Source: a virus
Reading direction: 5' to 3' (one strand)
Virus record (IMG/VR): IMGVR_UViG_3300020463_000007
Span: 91,566-155,565 of that record
DNA length: 64,000 nucleotides
Under the pieces are notes generated by a model. It saw only the letters and a program-made list of their open reading frames with translations. It had not been told where the DNA came from and did no database searches. This document shows, piece after piece, positions 19,801-29,389 of this stretch (its first letter is position 1; every line of letters begins with the position of its first letter). The position numbers and the translations under genes were made by a program.

Positions 19801-22800
19801 AAGAAATATGTAGCACCTGAACAAGGGTTTGTTAAAGATAGCGGTTATGTTAATCAAGAAGATGTAAAATTTATTGTAAAAGATTTTGATTCAATTTTAA
19901 ATATAGATTTCTCAAATTGTAATCAAGGTGATTTAATTTGGGTCGGCAATGATAAACTTACTTGGAATATATACAGGCATGACACTACTGATTTTATTGT
20001 AGAAAAAGTTACTGGTGGAGATACAGAATTTACTGTATCATTAACTTCTACACCTGCAAATATACAACCAGGAGATATATTCGGAGTATATGACTTAATC
20101 AGTACCACACTTGATCAAGCAGATAGTACTTTTGCGAATGCTAGTACGACTAAAGCAGCTATAGGATCTTTCTTTAAAGTCAAATCTGTCAGCTTAGAAA
20201 AAATTACGTTTGAAAGTCCTGATAAAGTTGATGACGTTGAAGATTGTAAAGGTAGGTTAAGCAAACTTGTTTCTGTAAGAACAGATAGTTTAACTAAATT
20301 AAATGAGTTAGCACAAAAATTAGCTTCCACAAAATCTAAATTTTGGGTTGATAAAGCTGACGGAGATAATTGGACAGTATATGAAGCTACACAAGCATTT
20401 CAAAAATTACAAGATATAAGCAGTGGTGAAAGTATACCTAATGAGACATTTGCAACATCTATCACTGCTAATAAATCTAACACAGTTTTAGCTGTTGGTT
20501 CACCAGACGAGGACGATGGGCAAGTTTACATCTACACTAGAGGTTCAGCTAGTGCAAATTTTGTTTTGTCTCAAGTTATTACTGCTCCTACAGATACTGC
20601 ATTTAGTTTTAAACAGTTTTATACAGGAGTCACTTATACTATAGGAGAATTAGTAAAGGCAAATAATAAATTTTACACAGTTGCGGAGACACATATAGGC
20701 GGTGTAAATTTTGATGTAACAAAATTTACCTTATTAGAGAAACCTCCTAAACTTCAAAAGTTTGGTAGTGCAATATCAATTAGCCAAGACGGCAAATATT
20801 TAGTAGTAGGCTCTCCTAATGCAAGTAATGTAAAAACCAAATATAAACAAGATTACAACGCCAGTACGTCATATATTTTAGATGATATTGTAAATTACAA
20901 CAATAAACTCTGGAAAGCTACTACATCGATAGTACCGCAATCCGTAAGTATACAGTTTACAAGTTTCGGAAGTGTTGTGCAACAAATTGAATCTGTAGGA
21001 AACACTACACAATCTTCAGAACAGATAGATGTGATTTTAACAGGAAAATATCCTTTCACAGGAATCAATGTTGATCACGTCTTGGTAAAACTTCCAAAGT
21101 TAATGTATGCTGGTTTGGATATAAATGATCAAATAAAACTAAAGTGGAATAGTAAAACTATTGCAAATCAAGAGCAAACAACATACACATCAAAGATACC
21201 ATTCCCAGGTGGCGGTATGCCAGAGTTAAGTTCATCTTTCTTTAGTAGCACTCATCAGGTGCAAATGAAAGTAGATCTAATACTTAACATAAATGCCTTT
21301 ACTAACCAACCTGTAGCAGGAGATAAAGTTCAGACTCAAACAGGTTCGGGAACAGTTGCTTATTCATATGAAGTTGGAGGCAGTATAGGATTATACTTAA
21401 ACAATATTACAGGAAGTTTTGATGCCACTGATAGTTTGTTTCTTGCAAGTGGCGACTTCGTAGGAGAATATACTACATCAGCACCGTCAGAATCTATAGA
21501 CGTCAGCAGTTATTATGGTGGCTATGTGATGATTACAGTTCCAGGTGGTTATAATATTTTTGCAACTACATCAGATCAAGCTAAGGGGCTAGTTTATCAG
21601 GAAGCTATTACTGATAGCTCAGCACCATCTAATTATTATTATAATTCAAGAGACTTTGAGACTACTACAGTACAAAGTGAAGATACTTTAGCTAGTTATA
21701 TAGAGACACTTACTTATCAAGGGTTACCAGGCGCAGGCGGAGCGACTACTCCTTTCCTAAGTCCTTTTTATGTAATTAGAGCACCAAAAGCAATCACAGA
21801 CACATTATCTAACGGAAACACTTTTAAATTTTTTGTTCCTTCGTTAGCTAGATACTCCTCAGGTATAGATAATAATCCATCTAATATAGGATTATCTTAT
21901 GCAGAAACAAACAAAGAACTTACTGTATACGATTTATGGGACGGCTATATTAAGTTTCAATTTACAAAATTTAATTTATTTGGTGAGCCTTTTGAACCAA
22001 GAATAGGAGATACTGTAGAAGATGTAACAACAGGCGCTACTGCTGAAATTACATTTTATCAAAGAGATGCGTTGAATGCAACAATATTTGTAAAAAATGT
22101 TGTAGGTAATTTTTCCAATGGTTCATTATTTGGAAACAATGCAGAGATTAAATTTTTAGGAACTCCTACTGATCCAAGTCCTATATATCAAGTTGATCGT
22201 GTGATGGGAGAAATTCAACGAAAATCTTTAGGATTATCCGCAGAAGGAATAGGTAAATTAATTGTAGTTGATTCAGGAGCAAACATTCAGGTTCCATCAA
22301 CTTCTGCAATGACAGATACAGAATATTGGTTTTATCAAGAAAACACAGTTGCAGGAGTACCTGTAGCTGCAAACTTACCTAGTGCAGGCAATAATGACTG
22401 GATTAATGTTTATAGTATTCCAGCAGTAAGTGGTGCAACTGCAAGTGATTTCGAGAATCAAGGAATGTACTCTGTATTTGGCACAGGCTCAACAAATAGA
22501 TATGGATTTTTACAAAGCTATATTGTACCAGAAGCAAAAGAAGATTTTTACTTAGGATCTGAGATAAAGGTTACAAAGAAAAACGATTTGTACAGATTAT
22601 TTGTACACGCTGGTGAGGATTATACTAGATTTAGAGATTTTAGAAATCTTAAAAAAGATCTTGATGATAGCACTTTTCAACCAGGCAGAACTTACTTTGT
22701 TAAGCATGGTACAGACGAGCTAGGAGCAACATGGGATTGGGAATTAGCTAAGGATAAAAGATTTCAAGGTACGTTTAGTAATCTTGTAAGCTATCAAACA

Positions 22801-25800
22801 GATGATGTTGTATACCTTGACAAAGGAATTTTCAAAGCAAATACTAATTTATCTCCAGGAATTTTCAACGGTGCAAACTGGACGCAACAAACACAACCTC
22901 TTGATTATTTAGGTTATGTGCCTAACAACACAGAGATAGTTCCAATTTTTGATAGTGCTGATCCTAGTACAGTTTTAGATCAAGGTGGTTTATTTAATTT
23001 TGGTAGAATAGATGTATCTGATGATGGAGAAGTTTTAATAGGTCTTGCTAGATATAATGCCTTAGGCAAAAGACAAATAGTAGTATATAGAAACAAAAAT
23101 GGAAATTATCAAAGACATCAAAGTATATTAGCAGACAGTTTTCCTGCACCACTTAGTGCAATCGATCTTGATTTATGGTCAACAGGTAATACTTTATGGG
23201 GTGCTGATATTGCTATTAGCAGTGATGGTAATATGATTGCCATAGGTGAACCTTTTGCTGAAGCACAGCGTGATGAAACAGATCCGTCACGTATAGAAAT
23301 TGATCAAGGTAGAGTATTTGTTATGAAGAAAAATACCACTACGGGATTTTTTGAATTATCGCAAACATTATATACTAGAGGAAACGAAGCAGTTGAATTA
23401 TTTGGAATTAAAGTATCTTTTGACGGAAATATATTAGCAATTACTGCAAAAAATGCAGATTCTTCTGCTAAGACAACATTTGATAGTGTTACAGGCATAC
23501 CTCAGACTACATGGGATAATAATTTTACTACATTCGCTAAAAAGTTTGTAGATACAGGTGTTGTACATTTATATGAAAATATAGATGATAATTTAGTATA
23601 CGGACAAACACTTTCTTATGATGACTATAGAGACTCAACACAATCTGTAGCTAATATAGATGCTACAAGTAGTGTAAGAGATTTTGGTATGAATATGTTA
23701 GCAACTAACGGACACGTATATGTAGGATTACCTTTACAAACAGTAGCCGCAGGCGAAAACGGAGCCATTATAGACTTTAGAAAAGAACCTACAAATAACA
23801 TTTGGAATGAATATTCAAAACCAAAAGATACTGTTGATGTAAGTAAGATTAAAAAAGTTTTATTATACAATACAAAAGAAAATAAATTAATAAGTTATAT
23901 AGACTACATTGATCCTGTACAAGGAAAAATTCCTGGAATAGCAGAACAAGAATTAAGTTATAAATTACATTATGATCCAGCTGTTTATACCACAGGTACT
24001 GCTAGTGTTAACACTAACAAGGCAGAAGTATGGGGCGAAGAACAGGTAGGAGAATTATGGTGGGATTTATCAACAGCTAAATTTTTAAATGCTTATCAAG
24101 GCAATACAATCTATAGTGTTAATAATTGGAATACACAATTTACAGGTAATAGTATTGATGTATACGAATGGACAGAAAGTAATATATTACCATCCGAGTG
24201 GAATACTATTTCTGCGACAACTGAAGGAGTCACAGAAGGCATTACTGGAACTACAAAGTATGATGATACAGTATATTCAACAAAAAGAGTATACGATCCT
24301 ATAGCACAAAATTTTAGTACAAGATATTTTTATTGGGTAAAAGGAAAGATTACAGCTCCTTCTATAGAAGGCAGAAAACTAAGTGCCTTTAATGTAGCAA
24401 GGTATATAGACGATCCTGCTGGTATGGGATATAGATTTTTAAACTTTATAAGTCCTACAAGTTTTGTTTTACATAACTGTGAAGGTTTGTTGAAAGATAA
24501 GGAAGTTGCATTAAGTATTCAGTACTGGACTATAGAAAATCAAGATATTAATATACATAATCAATACCAACTATACACAGCGGGTCTAGATACTAGCAAA
24601 CCTAATGCTGATATAGAAAGAAAATGGTTTGATAGTTTAATTGGTTATGATGACGCAGGCAGAATAGTACCTGATCCTAACTTATCTGCAAAGGAAAAAT
24701 ATGGAATATTAAATGATCCTAGACAATCTTGGTTTTTAAATAAAACTGAAGCCCTAAAACAAGTTATAGATAGAGCAAATATTGTTTTAAAACAAAACTT
24801 AATTGTTGATGATAAAATAATTACCCCATTGCTGTCCAAAGAAGCAGTACCTTTAGCAGCTGGTAACACATACGATCTAGCTGTAGATACATTCCAAGAC
24901 TTAGAATTTGTTGGTACAGCTAAAGTAAAACAAGCGGTTTTAACTCCGGTAGTTGTTGACGGAAAAATTGTTAGGGTAACAATCACTGATCCAGGTAGAG
25001 GATATAAAGTCGTTCCAGCAGTAGAAATTAACGGAAGATACGAAACACCTGCAGATATTACAGTAACACTTAATAATGTTGGTGCGGTTACAGCAGTCAC
25101 AGTCAATTCTCAAGGTAGCGGTTACGATTCAACACTAACAACATTATCTGTAAGAAGATTTGCTGTCCTCGTAAGAAGCGATAGTACACTATCAGGTAAA
25201 TGGTCAATTTATGAAAGAAATGTAAACAATACCCTTTGGTTAAGAAAAAGAAGTCAAGTATTTGATGTATCTCTTTTCTGGGAATATATTGATTGGTATG
25301 ATGTAGGATATAATGAATTTACCACAATTAATCATTTAATTGAATCAAGTTATCAATTAGAATCACTGGACGATACAACTGGGGATGTAATTAAAATTGC
25401 AAACGTTGGTACAGGCGGCTGGCTATTGTTAGAAAAAATAGATAATGCTGATTCAATAGATTATACAATAAATTACAAAACAATAGGAAGAGAAAACGGA
25501 ACTATTAAATTTCTTCCAACATTGTTTAACACAGCAGTAGGATCAGGCTTTGATAGTGCAAGTTATGACATAAAGGTATACGATGTGCAGCCTGTAAAGG
25601 AAACAAGAATAATACTTCAATCATTGAGAGACAACCTATTCATAGATGAACTAGCTGTAGAATATAATAATTTATTTTTATCAAGTCTTAAGTACGTATT
25701 TGCAGAACAAGGATTAGTTGACTGGGCGTTTAAAACTAGCTTTATTAAAGCAAGGCATAATGTTGGAGATTTAAATAAAAAAATAACATTTCAAAACGAT

Positions 25801-28800
25801 AATTTACCTAGCTATGAAGAATATCTTAAAGAAGTCAAACCTTTTAAATCTAAGTTACGAGAATATATAAGTGATTATAATCAACTAAATGTATCTGCGA
25901 ACTTAGTAACTGATTTTGATTTACCTCCAAGATGGGATGATACTAGGAAACAAATTGTTCCTCCAGCAGTAAAAGTAATAGATAACGCTATAGTAGGAAC
26001 AGATACAGACCTAACAACATATCCTAACAAAAATTGGGTCGATAATTTAGCTTACAAAATTAAACGTATAGAAATATCCGATCCAGGCACAGGATACACA
26101 CAAGCACCTGTAATTAATTTTGTAGGGGAAGATTTGTCAACTACGGAAACAGGTACTGGCGCAACAGCTATAGCTAGATTAGGACAAGGTGGAAAAATAG
26201 CATCTGTAGAAGTTATTAATCAGGGAACAGGATATTTAAATCCGCCGACCATTGAAGTAAATGGATCTATTGCAGAAGGTGGAAGGCAAGCTAAATTGAT
26301 TGCTGTGCTCGGTGACGGACTAGTCAGAGGCATGCACACAACAATCAAATTTGATAGGATTACTGGAAAATTTGTTGTTACAAAACTAAGTGAATCACAA
26401 ACATTTGCGGGTACAGGAAGTTCATATGTATTTGATTTAATATTTCCAATGGATTTAAGAACAAATACTGTAGAAATTACGGTAGCTGGCGAACTAGCAT
26501 TACAAAGTGAATATACATATGAAAATATAAAAGATATTTCAAAAGGTTATGATAGGTATTTTGGTAGAATTACATTTGTTAAACCACCGGCAAACAATAC
26601 TTCTATTGTAATTAATTATAAGAAACCAATTGAGTATTTAAGTGCATCGGATAGAGTGAGTTTAGCATACAATCCAGTTGCAGGACAATTTGGTAATGAT
26701 TTGTCGCAAGTAATGGACGGTATAGATTACGGTGGAGTAGAAGTTAAAAGTTTTGAGTTTGGTGGAAATACAGGTTGGGACTCTGCGCCATGGTTTACTG
26801 ACTCTTGGGACACATATGATACAACATATGAAGATGAAGTATTCAAATTAGATGGCAGTACAATTAGTATTACTCTTAGTAAACCTCTTGAAAATGGAGT
26901 AGTGTACAATCTATATAGAAACGGAATTAGATTAGATGATCCAAATTGGGCACCGGAACCAAATTATGACTCAACACTAATAAGAAATCCTAATGCAATA
27001 ATGCAAAGCATTACAGGTGATGGTGTAACTACGGTAATAGAATTACAAGAGTATGAAGTACCTACACAAGCAGACGATGTAATTATTGTAAGAAAAGTAA
27101 CAAGTGACGGTAGCTTTATTAATGACCCAGAAAGTTATGATACATCAATAAGTGGCGGCTCATTAGCATATAATTCTGCAACAGGTTTAAAAGCAGAAGA
27201 TATTACTATTGACGGCGATGGGTTTGTGACGCCTACAACAAGTAAAGGACCAGAAGAAATTATTCCTGGACAAGTTTTAGATGCAGTTGATATTTCAGTC
27301 TATGAAAGACCAGTAGGCGGAAGTAGTATAGTTGTTAATAGAAATCATACTGGCGATGGATCAACTAAATCTTTTGATATAGGTAAATCTCCTTTTACTG
27401 GTAGTTCATTGTTTGTAAAAGTTGATTCAGATATAATGGAACCAACTACTGATGATTCAACATTAGGATACACAGTAAATTATAAAAATAAAACTGTTGA
27501 CTTTGAAGTAGCGCCTACAGACGGAGCAAAAATTAATTTGACTTTAGTTGAAGTTGCAGGCTTACAAATTTTAGATATAGACAGTTTTGTAAGTGATGGT
27601 AGTTCAAACTCTTTTGAAACAAATGTTCGTTGGACAGATAATGTGCAAGGTATTGCTACAAGTAATGGAAAGAAACTAGATGCTGTGCTTACAAAAAGCA
27701 CTGGAGAATATCCAAATAATGTAGAATTAGTCTTAGCTAGTCCATTACAGGCAGGCGATGTTGTAAGATTTGCATTGTTTATAGGAGATGGAAATGAAAT
27801 AGATTCATTCAGTCAAGTAGTTGTAGACGACTTTATTGCAACTACTCCACAAGGCAACGACACACTTAATTTAAGTCAGGCACCTTTCTCATATGGTCCT
27901 GCAGGTATACACACACTTGTACAAGTAGGCGACGATATATTACATTCGGGATACAACCAAGAATTTACAGTATCTAATGACAGGGAATATAAGTTAGATC
28001 TTTGGCAAATACCTATTGCTTTAATACAAGCTGCACAAGTGCAAGTTTATCTAAATGGTAGACAACTTACTTACACAGTAGATTGGACTTTTACATCTGC
28101 AGAAGCATTTGATAGTGATACTCCTTTAGATCAACAAAAAGGGAATACTGTTAAACTTGCTGACGGCACAGGAGTTGCAGGCGACAAACTGCTTGTGTAT
28201 ATTATCACAGAAAGTCAATATAGATTTGGTTACTTTGAACAACAAGGAGATTCATCCTCTGTGTTTGTACCAACTCCTACTATATGTTCTTTCGAAGTTG
28301 ATCGTCCAATTGGTACAAGAATGAGGGTATTCCAGTTTAGTAATAGTACTGCCCAGAAATTTTCAAGAGAATCTTACACAGTTCAAGAAAATACTCCTAT
28401 CACAAAAGGAAGTGCAGATTATTATTTCTTAAATAATTTACGTGCAGGCTTATTTAAATTAAGAAATCAAGCTGTTGATTCTAAATATGTTTGGGTAATT
28501 TTAAATAATAAATTACTAAAGGCAGATGTAGACTATAGTGTAACACATGACAAAAATTTTGTAAAATTTGTAAGTCCTCTAAATCAAGGTGATAGAGTCG
28601 AAGTTTTACATTTTGGAAATCCAACTGTAATTACTAAATTTGGATTTAGGCAATTTAAAGACATGTTGAATAGAACACATTACAAGAGAATAGATGGTGA
28701 TAAAAATTATATATTAGGAAAAGATTTAAAACCATATGATAAAGTTATAGAACTTGTTGATGCAAGTGGTATTACTAATCCAACTGTTGGTTCAGAATAT

Positions 28801-29367
28801 CCTGGCATTATTTTTGTAAATGGCGAAAGAATTGAATATAGACAAAAAGAAGGTAATTTGTTAAAACAATTACAAAGAGGTACTTTAGGTACAGGAGTAA
28901 ATGATTTACATACAAGTGGCACTGAAGTTTACGATCAAAGTATAGATGCTTCTATGCCATACAAAGATGAAACAATAAGTACAGTATTTACAGCAGACGG
29001 TACAAGTTCTACGTTTGAGTTAGATTTTACACCAGGAGCAGGCGGAGTAAACGAGTTTGATGTATTTGTAGCAGGACAACGTTTGAGAAAGAATTCAATA
29101 TCTTCTTATAAGTTTGAAACTACAATAAATGGTGTAACAACAAGCAGTATAGCCCAAGATAGTCCAGAAGGTGATCAAACACTACCAGCACAATTTTCAC
29201 TTACCGGTAGTACTTTATCTTTACTTAATGCTCCAGGAGAGAATCAAAAGGTTATTATTATTAGAAAACAAGGAAAAATATGGACAGATCCAGGTAAACC
29301 ACTAAGTCAAGCAGATTCTGATATAGGCAGATTCTTACGAGCTACAAGTGTTGACTTACCTCGATAA
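13807..29367 (+). CDS. Giant modular baseplate/adhesin protein, 5186 residues
   Basis: One uninterrupted frame of 15.6 kb. The N-terminus (HLPKYFRTVPNSKFLSSTID, then GYYGRE and YQFEPATVIKD) resembles the conserved anchor of very large structural proteins following gp6 in marine T4-like phages. A cupredoxin-like module lies near 180-275. LNG-x-L-x-DY strand modules recur near 705, 945, 4360, 4755 and 4900. CBM5/12-like aromatic modules recur near 1536, 1791, 2269, 2346 and 2982. FG-GAP-like propeller blades (SxDG-x-x-x-x-xG) lie near 2216, 2320, 3067, 3130, 3198 and 3292. Paired GxGY-x-x-x-P motifs lie near 3735 and 4100. A conserved YPGIIFVNGERIEY motif occurs near 4998. It is probably a virion protein combining a baseplate role (T4 gp7/gp8 position) with receptor or glycan binding. 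No protease or transmembrane segment was recognised. Confidence 0.75.
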   Translation: MAYDNHQKDGNADPNAKRKSEQHLPKYFRTVPNSKFLSSTIDQLIQPGTVEKLNGYYGRETAASFNKDDNYIGDFSDSRENYQFEPATVIKDNLGSVKFYKDYNDYMNQLVSYNSKVKDHSVTNKQEYYSWNPHIDWDKFINFREYYWLPSGPQTIDVRGQTTEVVSTYTVTLADNLDNFGYVFSPDGLTQNPTIKLFRGITYKFDINTPGLPFTIRTKRSLDDTFLLTNTTSNIDNQGTEEGVITFTPTDTTPDILYYVADNDIEAAGLIKVANIEESSAIDIDAEVLGKKTYTTGAGFDLSNGMKIKFIGEVTPEKYATGEYFVEGVGDKIVLINQNELTVPSAFVNDVSVNFDQQGFDRQPFDTAIGYPTVRDYMLINRSANDGNLWSRYNRWFHKSVIEQSASLNGQPVSVDESARAKRPIIEFNKGLKLFDFGTQTKTNVNLLDTHTQDVFSTIEGSTGYNIDGVDLIDGMRILFTADPDPLVNGRIFEVKFFKFDGPEIEIDQNIKQISLIEVADSKPITNEVVLVSQGNTYKGLMYYYNGTTWKQAQTKTKVNQPPLFDLFDENNKSFSDTTVYNSSSFKGNKIFSYKEGTIGTADNEVGVILSYRTITNVGDITFKFDLLTEFFEYLIGSQLYYKNTDIGFLQKYSAIASYTNLNAWQKAPTDSKQPVIRQYVFDNSTSIFDIDVYEDSAALADLSLTVFLNNELKLKDVDYEIGTSPNNLKTVKFLSPAWTSQTGLTVGDKVVLKTTSSAQKNDNGYYDFPSNLERNPLNNNLNEFTVGEVNNHVSSIVEDLSDFSGKFPGKSNLRDLGDVTKYGNRFVKHSSPLNLAMYSMLDKESNLISSMRFARREYSKFKRSFLQVAHDLGWEGPVKEHVDRIMADLNKDKINSMPFYFSDMVPQGSFTKTTHQIDDNTEEYFLLSKTFTLDTVSRDSVQVYLNSKQLVHNRDYTFNSEGFCRVTAPKTGGDLLDIYEYETTNGSYVPPTPTKLGLYPSYEPEVYIDNTVQINAPVSPSGAYKFYGVAGANQMGAGKLGWFWPLYATQSEAVAKDIEQGGAGAAHRHTFVGLNRTFYMPNTSSNHGTTEPEQNIDEWIEGAPVIQGHDGSKTVAYKDYRDTLLLELELRIFNNLKVKYDTNLFDIHDFQGGEYRKTDFDKSAVDSPMLSDFIQWTNLVDKDYTLHDFYNRTNTFTFNYESAASPSGTLMPGFWRGVYRDAYDTDRPHTHPWEMLGFSIKPTWWETQYGPAPYTKDNLVLWTDIQNGVVREPNKKIKILNKYKRTNLLDHIPVDENGNLISPNDSGYVQSFDSARLGQSFKFGHEAPVETAWRRSSEYPFSLITAWTLSQPSKVLATGFDRANQVKNLTNQIVYKTQNNQIRLSNLIFPNTHLDTTQTYTSGLINYIAGYMASSVVLSYTEYKNNIKNITNQIGFKVGGYTDKNKFKLILDSRTPLNEGNVFVPDENYNIFLNKSSPVQTISYSGLIIEKRPNGYKIKGYDNYTTAFKYFPHFERDRDPVITVGGTSEPYSEFEGGRTYTVGSIVENAGKFYRVTTQHIAGDTFDDSNFASLTKLPVQGGREIILRREFASFAPLELPYGTILSSIQDVCDFIQGYGKYLESLGFVFDNFRKSASVVDDWETATKEFAFWTLHNWSAGTLISLSPAANQLKFRSNYSVVDNIFEGFFGYTLLKVDGRKLTNDFVQVDRQNPNEFILRPKNTADGIFAIKLPLVQKEHVVLLDNKTVFNDTIYDPEPGYRQERIKVLGYRTTNWDGSLNIEGFVYDEAYIEDWQPNKDYFIGDIVKYKEFYYNANSKVPGTQSFVDKNWTRLDYKPESGLSPNFEYKTNQFADFYDLDSDNFDSEQQRLAQHLIGYQKRKYLENIINDDVSQYKFYQGFIQDKGTKNALTKLFDVLGSADKDSLEFYEEWAIKRGQYGSATGFDEVEYKLDENKFRLSPQPIELVKSITGEETDLVYRIQPYETYLKPKNYSHSPFPKKYVAPEQGFVKDSGYVNQEDVKFIVKDFDSILNIDFSNCNQGDLIWVGNDKLTWNIYRHDTTDFIVEKVTGGDTEFTVSLTSTPANIQPGDIFGVYDLISTTLDQADSTFANASTTKAAIGSFFKVKSVSLEKITFESPDKVDDVEDCKGRLSKLVSVRTDSLTKLNELAQKLASTKSKFWVDKADGDNWTVYEATQAFQKLQDISSGESIPNETFATSITANKSNTVLAVGSPDEDDGQVYIYTRGSASANFVLSQVITAPTDTAFSFKQFYTGVTYTIGELVKANNKFYTVAETHIGGVNFDVTKFTLLEKPPKLQKFGSAISISQDGKYLVVGSPNASNVKTKYKQDYNASTSYILDDIVNYNNKLWKATTSIVPQSVSIQFTSFGSVVQQIESVGNTTQSSEQIDVILTGKYPFTGINVDHVLVKLPKLMYAGLDINDQIKLKWNSKTIANQEQTTYTSKIPFPGGGMPELSSSFFSSTHQVQMKVDLILNINAFTNQPVAGDKVQTQTGSGTVAYSYEVGGSIGLYLNNITGSFDATDSLFLASGDFVGEYTTSAPSESIDVSSYYGGYVMITVPGGYNIFATTSDQAKGLVYQEAITDSSAPSNYYYNSRDFETTTVQSEDTLASYIETLTYQGLPGAGGATTPFLSPFYVIRAPKAITDTLSNGNTFKFFVPSLARYSSGIDNNPSNIGLSYAETNKELTVYDLWDGYIKFQFTKFNLFGEPFEPRIGDTVEDVTTGATAEITFYQRDALNATIFVKNVVGNFSNGSLFGNNAEIKFLGTPTDPSPIYQVDRVMGEIQRKSLGLSAEGIGKLIVVDSGANIQVPSTSAMTDTEYWFYQENTVAGVPVAANLPSAGNNDWINVYSIPAVSGATASDFENQGMYSVFGTGSTNRYGFLQSYIVPEAKEDFYLGSEIKVTKKNDLYRLFVHAGEDYTRFRDFRNLKKDLDDSTFQPGRTYFVKHGTDELGATWDWELAKDKRFQGTFSNLVSYQTDDVVYLDKGIFKANTNLSPGIFNGANWTQQTQPLDYLGYVPNNTEIVPIFDSADPSTVLDQGGLFNFGRIDVSDDGEVLIGLARYNALGKRQIVVYRNKNGNYQRHQSILADSFPAPLSAIDLDLWSTGNTLWGADIAISSDGNMIAIGEPFAEAQRDETDPSRIEIDQGRVFVMKKNTTTGFFELSQTLYTRGNEAVELFGIKVSFDGNILAITAKNADSSAKTTFDSVTGIPQTTWDNNFTTFAKKFVDTGVVHLYENIDDNLVYGQTLSYDDYRDSTQSVANIDATSSVRDFGMNMLATNGHVYVGLPLQTVAAGENGAIIDFRKEPTNNIWNEYSKPKDTVDVSKIKKVLLYNTKENKLISYIDYIDPVQGKIPGIAEQELSYKLHYDPAVYTTGTASVNTNKAEVWGEEQVGELWWDLSTAKFLNAYQGNTIYSVNNWNTQFTGNSIDVYEWTESNILPSEWNTISATTEGVTEGITGTTKYDDTVYSTKRVYDPIAQNFSTRYFYWVKGKITAPSIEGRKLSAFNVARYIDDPAGMGYRFLNFISPTSFVLHNCEGLLKDKEVALSIQYWTIENQDINIHNQYQLYTAGLDTSKPNADIERKWFDSLIGYDDAGRIVPDPNLSAKEKYGILNDPRQSWFLNKTEALKQVIDRANIVLKQNLIVDDKIITPLLSKEAVPLAAGNTYDLAVDTFQDLEFVGTAKVKQAVLTPVVVDGKIVRVTITDPGRGYKVVPAVEINGRYETPADITVTLNNVGAVTAVTVNSQGSGYDSTLTTLSVRRFAVLVRSDSTLSGKWSIYERNVNNTLWLRKRSQVFDVSLFWEYIDWYDVGYNEFTTINHLIESSYQLESLDDTTGDVIKIANVGTGGWLLLEKIDNADSIDYTINYKTIGRENGTIKFLPTLFNTAVGSGFDSASYDIKVYDVQPVKETRIILQSLRDNLFIDELAVEYNNLFLSSLKYVFAEQGLVDWAFKTSFIKARHNVGDLNKKITFQNDNLPSYEEYLKEVKPFKSKLREYISDYNQLNVSANLVTDFDLPPRWDDTRKQIVPPAVKVIDNAIVGTDTDLTTYPNKNWVDNLAYKIKRIEISDPGTGYTQAPVINFVGEDLSTTETGTGATAIARLGQGGKIASVEVINQGTGYLNPPTIEVNGSIAEGGRQAKLIAVLGDGLVRGMHTTIKFDRITGKFVVTKLSESQTFAGTGSSYVFDLIFPMDLRTNTVEITVAGELALQSEYTYENIKDISKGYDRYFGRITFVKPPANNTSIVINYKKPIEYLSASDRVSLAYNPVAGQFGNDLSQVMDGIDYGGVEVKSFEFGGNTGWDSAPWFTDSWDTYDTTYEDEVFKLDGSTISITLSKPLENGVVYNLYRNGIRLDDPNWAPEPNYDSTLIRNPNAIMQSITGDGVTTVIELQEYEVPTQADDVIIVRKVTSDGSFINDPESYDTSISGGSLAYNSATGLKAEDITIDGDGFVTPTTSKGPEEIIPGQVLDAVDISVYERPVGGSSIVVNRNHTGDGSTKSFDIGKSPFTGSSLFVKVDSDIMEPTTDDSTLGYTVNYKNKTVDFEVAPTDGAKINLTLVEVAGLQILDIDSFVSDGSSNSFETNVRWTDNVQGIATSNGKKLDAVLTKSTGEYPNNVELVLASPLQAGDVVRFALFIGDGNEIDSFSQVVVDDFIATTPQGNDTLNLSQAPFSYGPAGIHTLVQVGDDILHSGYNQEFTVSNDREYKLDLWQIPIALIQAAQVQVYLNGRQLTYTVDWTFTSAEAFDSDTPLDQQKGNTVKLADGTGVAGDKLLVYIITESQYRFGYFEQQGDSSSVFVPTPTICSFEVDRPIGTRMRVFQFSNSTAQKFSRESYTVQENTPITKGSADYYFLNNLRAGLFKLRNQAVDSKYVWVILNNKLLKADVDYSVTHDKNFVKFVSPLNQGDRVEVLHFGNPTVITKFGFRQFKDMLNRTHYKRIDGDKNYILGKDLKPYDKVIELVDASGITNPTVGSEYPGIIFVNGERIEYRQKEGNLLKQLQRGTLGTGVNDLHTSGTEVYDQSIDASMPYKDETISTVFTADGTSSTFELDFTPGAGGVNEFDVFVAGQRLRKNSISSYKFETTINGVTTSSIAQDSPEGDQTLPAQFSLTGSTLSLLNAPGENQKVIIIRKQGKIWTDPGKPLSQADSDIGRFLRATSVDLPR

Positions 29368-29370
29368 ATA
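29363..29370 (+). promoter_or_regulatory. Late promoter GATAAATA
   Basis: GATAAATA (7 of 8 to the T4 late consensus) overlaps the stop codon of the giant gene and lies 19 bases before the ATG at 29390. The same octamer precedes other structural genes in this window at similar distances. Confidence 0.7.
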
Positions 29371-29389
29371 CAATGACAGGAAAAATAAT

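Noticed and set aside
24645-25106. 153-residue minus-strand frame within the giant gene
   Set aside because: It lies entirely antisense to an intact frame and is rich in Thr/Ser/Val as expected of a shadow; no ribosome site was seen.
29348-29389. GTG start extending the gene at 29390
   Set aside because: The extra residues overlap the giant gene and include the late promoter; ATG at 29390 gives the conserved-looking N-terminus.
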